A DNA stretch of 64,000 bases from UMGS1696 sp964621165 (GTDB lineage: Bacteria; Bacillota; Clostridia; Oscillospirales; CAG-272), in assembly GCA_964621165.1 (NCBI GenBank), contig CAZULC010000006.1, positions 1 through 64,000 on the forward strand, written 5' to 3'. Position numbers and translations under genes: made by a program. The notes beneath the pieces are model-generated. The model was not told the DNA's origin. It did not search any database and worked only from the letters and a program-made list of their open reading frames with translations. Below, piece by piece: positions 58,639 to 64,000 of this stretch (its first letter is position 1; each line of letters starts with the position of its first letter).

Positions 58639-60657
58639 TCACTCTTCGTCAATCACCTTGTCAATCGCACGCTTGAGCGACGCCGCAACTTCACTCATGG
58701 ATTTGTCCCTGCACTGACCGCCGGCTGCATCAAAGTGACCACCGCCGCTGCCCATTGTCTCGAGGATGAGCTGGACGTTGATTTTGCCGTTCGACCGGGC
58801 TGAGATGTTGATCACGTCGCCAAGCTTGATCAGTGCGAAGGACGCCTCGATTCCGCAGACCCGAAGCAGGTTGTCCGCCGCCTTTGCCGCGACAATCGAA
58901 TCCCCGCCCACGAAGTCGCTGACCATTGTGATGGCGCAGAACTCCCGGTAAATCTCCACGTTCTGGCGGAATTTTGCTTCCTTCAAATAATCCGCAATGG
59001 TCTCCCGGGACAACTCCTCAACATCAGCCGGTGACGCACCTCGGTCTCTGAGATACATGGCCGCCGAGAAGGTTCGGGTTCCCACGTTTCGGGTGAACTG
59101 CTTGGTGTCGAGGGTGATTCCCGCAAGCATGACGCTGGCCTCAGCCGCCGACAAATCGTCCTTGGGTAAAACCTGCTCGAGCATTTCCGCCACAATTTCG
59201 CAGGTTGACGAAGCCGTCGGCTCGATATATTCTACATCCGGCACGTTGACGAACTCCGACATCTTCCGGTGATGGTCGATTACAACCAGCTTTTCCGTCC
59301 GGTAAGCCAGCTCCGGAGCCTCGGTACGCTCGAGATTGTTCACGTCACAGCAAATCACAAGGGAACCGGTTTCCAAAAGGTCAAGCCCCCGCGCACCGTC
59401 GATGAAAACGCCCGAGTAATCTTCGTCGTCAGCCGAACGCAGCAGTTCAAGGCATCCCGCAAGGTTCCGGTCGGTCAGGTTCAGTACAATATTGACCTTG
59501 ACCCCGCAGTGACGCACAATTTTCGACAGTCCCACGCATGCGCCTAGAGCGTCAAAGTCCGCCCATTTGTGGCCCATGATGAGAACATTTGTCGACGACT
59601 TCACCGCGGAAATCAGCTCATTTGACACGACTCTCGCCCTGACGTTGGTGCGCTTCTGCACGCCCTTGGTCACTCCGCCATAGAAGTCAATGGAACCGTC
59701 GCCCTTGACCGCAGCCTGATCCCCGCCCCGCTGGAGTGCCATATCGAGAGCCGCGTGCGCCGCCTTTTCCCGCTCAATGTAGGGGCCATGGATGTTTGAG
59801 ACTCCCATGGAGATGGTCAGGGGAAGGTTGGTGTCTCCCGCTTTTACCGCACGGACCCGGTCGAGGATGTTGAACCGCCCCGCAATCAGCTCATCCAGCA
59901 CCCGTGATACCGTGATGAAGATGTACTTGTCCCGCTCGTATTCCTTTAAAATTCCGCCGTATTCCTCAGCCCACGCCCGCATGATTTCGTCAATTTTCGC
60001 CGCCGCGGGTCTGTACTGCTCGCTGTCGTACTGCATCATTTCCGAGAAGTTGTCGATTATGATGTAGCACACCACGGTTTCGTCCCCTGCCATTTTTTCG
60101 GTCATTTCCTCAAGCTCCGTCACTTCCGAGGTCATGATCAGGGCAAAATCGTTGTCGTCTGTCTTGATGTGGTTGTATTTTGCCAGAAACGTCCGCCCCT
60201 CGCAGGAGATTTTCGCACCCTTTTCGCTTCGGTCACTGCGGATGTCGGCCAGCGTCACCCCAAATAACTCCGACACCAGCTCGCCGTAGAGTTTGTTTTT
60301 TGTGGAATACAGTTCCTCCGTAGCGTTGTTGTACCAGATAATCCGCTCGGAGGAGTCGCAAATGAAGACGGGCGTGTTCATCTTCACCACCGCGTCAAAC
60401 ATAATCCGCCCCATGACCGGCGACAGAACCTCGCTGCCCGACTTGCTTTTTTTAAATCTGTCGAGAAACAGGTACGCCAGAACGCAGATTATTATATATA
60501 GCACAAGTGTACAAATTTCAATAAACAGGTGGTTCACGCCGCTGACCGCACCGGACAAAATATATACTCCAAAACACAGCACAGCCGCCGCGAAGAAAAT
60601 CACAGCCGCCTCCCGGCGAATCAGCCTAAGCTCAGTTTTCTGCTTTCCCTTTGGCAT
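58639..60657 (-). CDS. gdpP: Cyclic-di-AMP phosphodiesterase GdpP
   Basis: This 672-residue membrane protein hydrolyses c-di-AMP, a second messenger controlling potassium and wall homeostasis. Two membrane spans lie at about 15-68, then a degenerate PAS-like domain, a GGDEF domain lacking the active GGDEF loop (about 175-315), and the DHH/DHHA1 phosphodiesterase: GHKWADFDALGACVG supplies the DxD, VVIDHHRKM is the DHH motif, and GSGGGHFDAAGGQ is the DHHA1 motif. AGGAGG precedes the ATG. The yybS-gdpP-rplI-dnaB order is widely conserved in Firmicutes. Confidence 0.96.
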   Translation of the reverse strand: MPKGKQKTELRLIRREAAVIFFAAAVLCFGVYILSGAVSGVNHLFIEICTLVLYIIICVLAYLFLDRFKKSKSGSEVLSPVMGRIMFDAVVKMNTPVFICDSSERIIWYNNATEELYSTKNKLYGELVSELFGVTLADIRSDRSEKGAKISCEGRTFLAKYNHIKTDDNDFALIMTSEVTELEEMTEKMAGDETVVCYIIIDNFSEMMQYDSEQYRPAAAKIDEIMRAWAEEYGGILKEYERDKYIFITVSRVLDELIAGRFNILDRVRAVKAGDTNLPLTISMGVSNIHGPYIEREKAAHAALDMALQRGGDQAAVKGDGSIDFYGGVTKGVQKRTNVRARVVSNELISAVKSSTNVLIMGHKWADFDALGACVGLSKIVRHCGVKVNIVLNLTDRNLAGCLELLRSADDEDYSGVFIDGARGLDLLETGSLVICCDVNNLERTEAPELAYRTEKLVVIDHHRKMSEFVNVPDVEYIEPTASSTCEIVAEMLEQVLPKDDLSAAEASVMLAGITLDTKQFTRNVGTRTFSAAMYLRDRGASPADVEELSRETIADYLKEAKFRQNVEIYREFCAITMVSDFVGGDSIVAAKAADNLLRVCGIEASFALIKLGDVINISARSNGKINVQLILETMGSGGGHFDAAGGQCRDKSMSEVAASLKRAIDKVIDEE

Positions 60658-60732
60658 CTCTGCCTCCTATATCTGTATTTAATAATTTCAATCTATTTTA
60701 TAAGCCATTTTTTTGTGCGTCATGTGCAAATT

Positions 60733-61875
60733 TCAGTTCAAATCGCTGCTTTTCGTCGGACTTGACGGACGCTTCGTGCAGATGACAACCGCTGCACCGC
60801 CGAGGGACAGGAGAATCAGCGACACATTAAGTCCGAGGGACATAAACACCAGCGCCGCCAGAATCAGGATCGCAGCCTTTTTTCGCGTCATGTAGAAGTA
60901 CTCGTCCCGCCCTTTTCTGAACAGCGATGTCAGCCCCACCGCCGCACATGGCAGCATCATGGAGTAGGCAACGTTTTTGCACATGACGTAAATCAGCGGA
61001 TTGTACACGCGGGACGTGCTTATTGCCGTGAAGAACACCGTCGCGTAAATGATGGCGTAGGACTTGGGAATCACCACCGAAGACGAAATTTCAGTGAAAT
61101 ACTCTCCGCAGTCGAACAGTCTGAAGAGGCACCGCACCAAAGCGTCGCTGAGAATCGACACCAAAACCGCGCCAATCATCACCATTGCGGGCAGGGACGT
61201 AACCATGCTTCCGGCAAAACTCACCGCCGTGGTTTCCGTGATTCCCTGACCGGCAGAAGCATAGAACATCTCAGCGGCAGAGGCGATAATCCCGTTCAGG
61301 TCACAGACGAATCCCGACAGCGAACCGGAGAAAAATCCCGCGTAAGCCATGAACGCGAGAAACGCGCACAGAGCCGACGTCACCACAACACTGGCCGACC
61401 GCCTGAATTTTTTGTCTCCGGAAATGACGGATGTAGCGTAAACATAGGAGAGAACCAGCACCGAAGTGAGGTAAACCACCGCCGAAAACAGACTGACGCC
61501 GAAAACCAGTGCCAGAGCCGCCGACGCCGGAGTCACAAGAAGGGACGCCACCCTCCGCCAGAGCAAAATCACCGATGAGTAAAGGCAGATTGCCATGGGA
61601 ACCAGCAATAAAGCAACGCATCCCGCCGCCACTGACTCGCAAAGTTCAGCGAGAGCCTCGTTTGAGCGGATCACACCGGCCACGTCAATTCCGCGAACCG
61701 GTTCCAGTGACAGTCCCGACGCCCCGCTCTCGAACAGGCTGATTGACGAAGACAACAGTTTTGCTCCGCCGCAGGAAAACAAAGCCGAGACTGCGATCAT
61801 CAAAACAGCCAATGGAAGGGTCATCTCAGGCAGATCGTCCCGCTTCCGCATAACCGAAAAAATTCTCTTCAGCAT
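60733..61875 (-). CDS. YybS/DUF2232-like membrane protein
   Basis: This 380-residue protein has about eight to ten hydrophobic segments and a basic N terminus (MLKRIFSVMRKRDDLPEM). I assign it to the YybS (DUF2232) group mainly from its place directly upstream of gdpP; sequence similarity by eye is limited to overall topology. YybS proteins resemble S components of ECF transporters. I choose ATG 61875, preceded by GGGGAGGAAG, rather than the in-frame ATG at 61932. It is first in the operon with gdpP, rplI, dnaB and dxs. Confidence 0.65.
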   Translation of the reverse strand: MLKRIFSVMRKRDDLPEMTLPLAVLMIAVSALFSCGGAKLLSSSISLFESGASGLSLEPVRGIDVAGVIRSNEALAELCESVAAGCVALLLVPMAICLYSSVILLWRRVASLLVTPASAALALVFGVSLFSAVVYLTSVLVLSYVYATSVISGDKKFRRSASVVVTSALCAFLAFMAYAGFFSGSLSGFVCDLNGIIASAAEMFYASAGQGITETTAVSFAGSMVTSLPAMVMIGAVLVSILSDALVRCLFRLFDCGEYFTEISSSVVIPKSYAIIYATVFFTAISTSRVYNPLIYVMCKNVAYSMMLPCAAVGLTSLFRKGRDEYFYMTRKKAAILILAALVFMSLGLNVSLILLSLGGAAVVICTKRPSSPTKSSDLN

Positions 61876-61920
61876 GTCTTCCTCCCCTGAAATACAGCGC
61901 GATATAATTATAGATATTAT

Positions 61921-61949
61921 ATTATAGCACATCCGTCGGCCGACTTCAA
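61921..61949 (-). promoter_or_regulatory. Sigma-A promoter of the yybS-like-gdpP-dnaB-dxs operon
   Basis: On the minus strand TTGAAG (61949-61944) and TATAAT (61926-61921), 17-bp spacer. Confidence 0.82.
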
Positions 61950-62011
61950 TAACAAGAGTTAACTTTAAAATGAAAAATTATATTTGTTTACACTTTTTTC
62001 GCCGAAATCCC

Positions 62012-62040
62012 TTGACAAAACCCCGCCCGACTGATATAAT
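62012..62040 (+). promoter_or_regulatory. Perfect consensus promoter of the T-box leader
   Basis: TTGACA (62012-62017) and TATAAT (62035-62040), 17-bp spacer. Confidence 0.92.
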
Positions 62041-62065
62041 GTAACATGTAATTTAATACAACAAA

Positions 62066-62395
62066 GGTAATGACGGGAAGGAGTAAGCGCAGTCCGGCTC
62101 ACAGAGAGAGACTGGTTGGTGCAAAGTCTCAGTACAGCCGCGCCGAAGTAGTCCCCGAACCCCTTCTTTGAACATTGAATTTGCGTCTTCTTTTGTCGAA
62201 TAGTAGAGTCTATCCGGCAAATCCCACAGATTGACCAGTAGAGGAAGGCGGCGTCCTCCGTTATCGGGAATGGAATTTTCAGCTGAATCGGCTGTACAGT
62301 TCCGTGAGTGCGCCCTCATGGGTGAATTCGAGTGGTACCGCGCTTGTGCGTCTCGTTCGGCTGAATATCAGTCCAGCGGGACTTTTTTAGTTTTA
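62066..62395 (+). ncRNA. T-box riboswitch, probable valine specifier
   Basis: The leader has the T-box marks: Stem I beginning ACGGGAAGGAGTA, a 3' specifier side reading CGAAGTAG, and the antiterminator core GTGGTACCGCG at 62332-62342. With CGGGA paired to TCCCCG (one bulge) and GCGC to GCGC, the specifier loop holds GAA-GTA-G, so the codon is GTA (Val). An intrinsic terminator follows: AGTCC with GGACT and TTTTTT at 62370-62388. Uncharged tRNA-Val should promote read-through into the kinase-like gene and valS. Confidence 0.9.
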
Positions 62396-62483
62396 CGGAA
62401 GTGAAATCCCGCAAAATCAGACTCCACGCAATCCGTGCCGCCCATAACTAAACCTTACCTTTTCATAATCCGAGGTGATGTCT

Positions 62484-63041
62484 ATGTCACTTGTCATCGC
62501 AGTATCCGGCGCGTCCGGGTCGGGAAAGTCCACCCTGTCAGCCGAGCTGAAAAAATATCTCGAAGCAAAATCAAAAAAGGTCGAAATCGTGCCCGCGGAC
62601 CGTTATTTCAGGAAAAATTTGCCCGCAATGGTCTCCCCCGCCGACGGTCAGACCTACCCCGACTGGAACTCCCCCGATTCCGTTGACATGGACGCCCTTG
62701 CCGACGAGGTTGAGCGGCTGAAAAACGACGGCGATCTTGACTACACAATCGTCGAAGGGGTCACAATATTCCTGTCGGATCGCCTGCGTGAGTTGGCTGA
62801 CGTGAAAATTTACACCGACGCCACAATAGAAATGCGGATTTTCCGCCGGATTCGCCGCAATGTGGTGGAGAAGGACCAGACAATCGACTTCATAGGCGGC
62901 TACTACCTGAAATGCGCCCGCTACCGTGAAGCCGAGTACTCCCTGCCCTCTGCGAAATACGCCGACTTCCACGTAGACAACGAATGGGGATTCGACATTG
63001 AGGAAGTAGCAAAAAAGATTCAAAGCACACTTAAAAAATAG
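62484..63041 (+). CDS. Uridine kinase-like P-loop kinase
   Basis: This protein of about 185 residues resembles uridine/phosphoribulokinase-type enzymes. The P-loop is SGASGSGKSTLSAEL; PADRYFRKNLP corresponds to the Asp-Phe/Tyr substrate motif, and PDWNSPDSVDMDAL, VEGVTIF and DVKIYTDATIEMRIFRRIRR follow the uridine-kinase order. It may phosphorylate uridine or a related small molecule. I choose ATG 62484, 6 nt after GAGGTG, among three nearby starts. It lies between the Val T-box and valS, so it should respond to valine-tRNA charging. The 153 nt after it hold no gene. Confidence 0.8.
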   Translation: MSLVIAVSGASGSGKSTLSAELKKYLEAKSKKVEIVPADRYFRKNLPAMVSPADGQTYPDWNSPDSVDMDALADEVERLKNDGDLDYTIVEGVTIFLSDRLRELADVKIYTDATIEMRIFRRIRRNVVEKDQTIDFIGGYYLKCARYREAEYSLPSAKYADFHVDNEWGFDIEEVAKKIQSTLKK

Positions 63042-63194
63042 ATTTTTCTTATGGGGACACCCCCGAGGGTAAAATCGGCTATTCTACAGCTGAAATCGAA
63101 AGCAATCCCACGACTTTATAGATTTCCTTTCTTATTATATATAAGGGAAAATCAACTTCAAACATAATTAATCAATCATACGCGGAGATTCACA

Positions 63195-64000
63195 ATGAAA
63201 AAAGAAATGCCAAAGACCTACGCGCCGTCGGAGTTCGAAAACCGAATCTATAACGAATGGTGCGAAAATAAACTCTTTACTCCACAAATTGACAAAACTA
63301 AACCCCACTACTCCATCGCTATCCCCCCGCCGAACATTACGGGTCAGCTCCACATGGGTCACGCCCTCGACGAAACCTTGCAGGACATTCTCATCAGATA
63401 CAAGCGCATGAGCGGCTTCTGCACCCTCTGGACCCCCGGCACGGACCACGCCTCCATCGCCACGGAATCGAAAATCGTTGAGAAAATGCGCGAGGAAGGT
63501 CTCACAAAGGAGTCAATCGGCAGAGAAAAGTTCCTCGAGAGAGCATGGGACTGGAAAAACAAATACAGCGGTACTATTGTAGAACAGCTGAAAAAGCTGG
63601 GCAGCTCCTGCGACTGGACAAGAGAACGCTTTACAATGGACGAAGGCTGCTCCAAGGCCGTAAAAGAGGTGTTCAACCGGCTCTACGAAAAGGGACTCAT
63701 CTACCGGGGTGAGCGCATCATCAACTGGTGTCCCCACTGCAAGACATCCATCTCCAACGCTGAGGTTGAGTACGACGAGCAGGACAGCCACTTCTGGCAC
63801 ATCCGCTACCCACTTGTCGGCGGCGGCGGTTATGTTGAGGTTGCCACCACCCGTCCCGAAACACTCCTCGGCGACACGGCAGTAGCAGTTAACCCTAATG
63901 ACGAGCGGTATAAAGACTTAATCGGCAAATACGTAGTTCTCCCGCTGGTTGGAAGACGGATCCCGATTGTAGGTGACGAACATGCACAGCTTGACAAAGG
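63195..64000 (+). CDS. valS: Valyl-tRNA synthetase, N-terminal part (3' end cut by window)
   Basis: The first 268 codons of the class I synthetase charging tRNA-Val are present. MPKTYAPSEFENRIYNEW is the typical start, PPPNITGQLHMGHALDE contains the HMGH form of the HIGH signature, and WTPGTDHASIATESKIVEK follows. The editing (CP1) domain begins with ATTRPETLLGDTAVAVNP. The KMSKS loop and anticodon-binding domain lie outside. GGAG is 8 nt before the ATG. The valine specifier in the upstream T-box agrees with this identity. Confidence 0.97.
   Translation, partial: MKKEMPKTYAPSEFENRIYNEWCENKLFTPQIDKTKPHYSIAIPPPNITGQLHMGHALDETLQDILIRYKRMSGFCTLWTPGTDHASIATESKIVEKMREEGLTKESIGREKFLERAWDWKNKYSGTIVEQLKKLGSSCDWTRERFTMDEGCSKAVKEVFNRLYEKGLIYRGERIINWCPHCKTSISNAEVEYDEQDSHFWHIRYPLVGGGGYVEVATTRPETLLGDTAVAVNPNDERYKDLIGKYVVLPLVGRRIPIVGDEHAQLDK

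Noticed and set aside
1..64000. CRISPR arrays, tRNA or rRNA genes, insertion sequences, prophage genes
   Set aside because: I looked for regularly spaced repeats, tRNA T-loop motifs, transposase-like proteins and terminal repeats and saw none. A tRNAscan or IS search could still reveal something I missed.

Overview
This 64 kb window is core chromosome of a Gram-positive anaerobe of the class Clostridia (Bacillota). The placement is an inference. It rests on the IspH-ribosomal protein S1 fusion, the FMN, SAM-I and T-box riboswitches, a CIRCE/GroESL operon, consensus sigma-A promoters (TTGACA, 17 bp, TATAAT), strong AGGAGG ribosome binding sites, a zinc-type S14 and the yybS-gdpP-rplI-dnaB cluster. 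I found no phage, transposon, CRISPR array, tRNA or rRNA.

Layout. 1-7200 (+): 3' end of tuf, FMN riboswitch with riboflavin transporter ribU, SAM-I riboswitch with metK, an orphan solute-binding lipoprotein and recD2. 7231-14338 (mostly -): a marR regulator, two tandem HAAS-type membrane paralogues, an SLH/ricin-like/M23-like wall protein, a family 2 glycosidase and a GDPD-like protein. 14360-22300 (-): a run rpiR-like, baiN-like, cmk, plsC, ispH-rpsA, then a surface protein with an unusual C-terminal anchor, then hpf. 22510-30500: asd, a permease, a MetH-activation-like protein, a lipoprotein cyclophilin, a frameshifted vanZ-like gene, groES-groEL behind a CIRCE operator, and a beta-helix lipoprotein.

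30749-48644 (-) is the ribosomal protein superoperon (S10-spc-alpha), from rpsJ to rplQ, with secY, adk, map, a KOW protein, infA and rpoA. Gene order is classical. The long non-coding gaps are not: the rpsJ leader and the gaps rpsJ/rplC, rpsQ/rplN, rpsN/rpsH, rplR/rpsE, secY/adk, rpsD/rpoA and rpoA/rplQ each contain perfect inverted repeats, several nested, on the transcribed strand. Together they suggest a set of structured intergenic RNAs, and this is the most interesting undescribed signal I see.

48848-54495 (+): a membrane protein, TelA, a TPM-domain protein and an ABC-F ATPase. 54505-61949 (-): dxs, dnaB, rplI, gdpP and a yybS-like gene in one operon. 62012-64000 (+): a valine-type T-box leader, a uridine-kinase-like gene and the 5' part of valS.

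Most genes serve translation, protein folding and envelope maintenance. Several units are controlled by RNA (FMN, SAM, T-box and the candidate superoperon structures).
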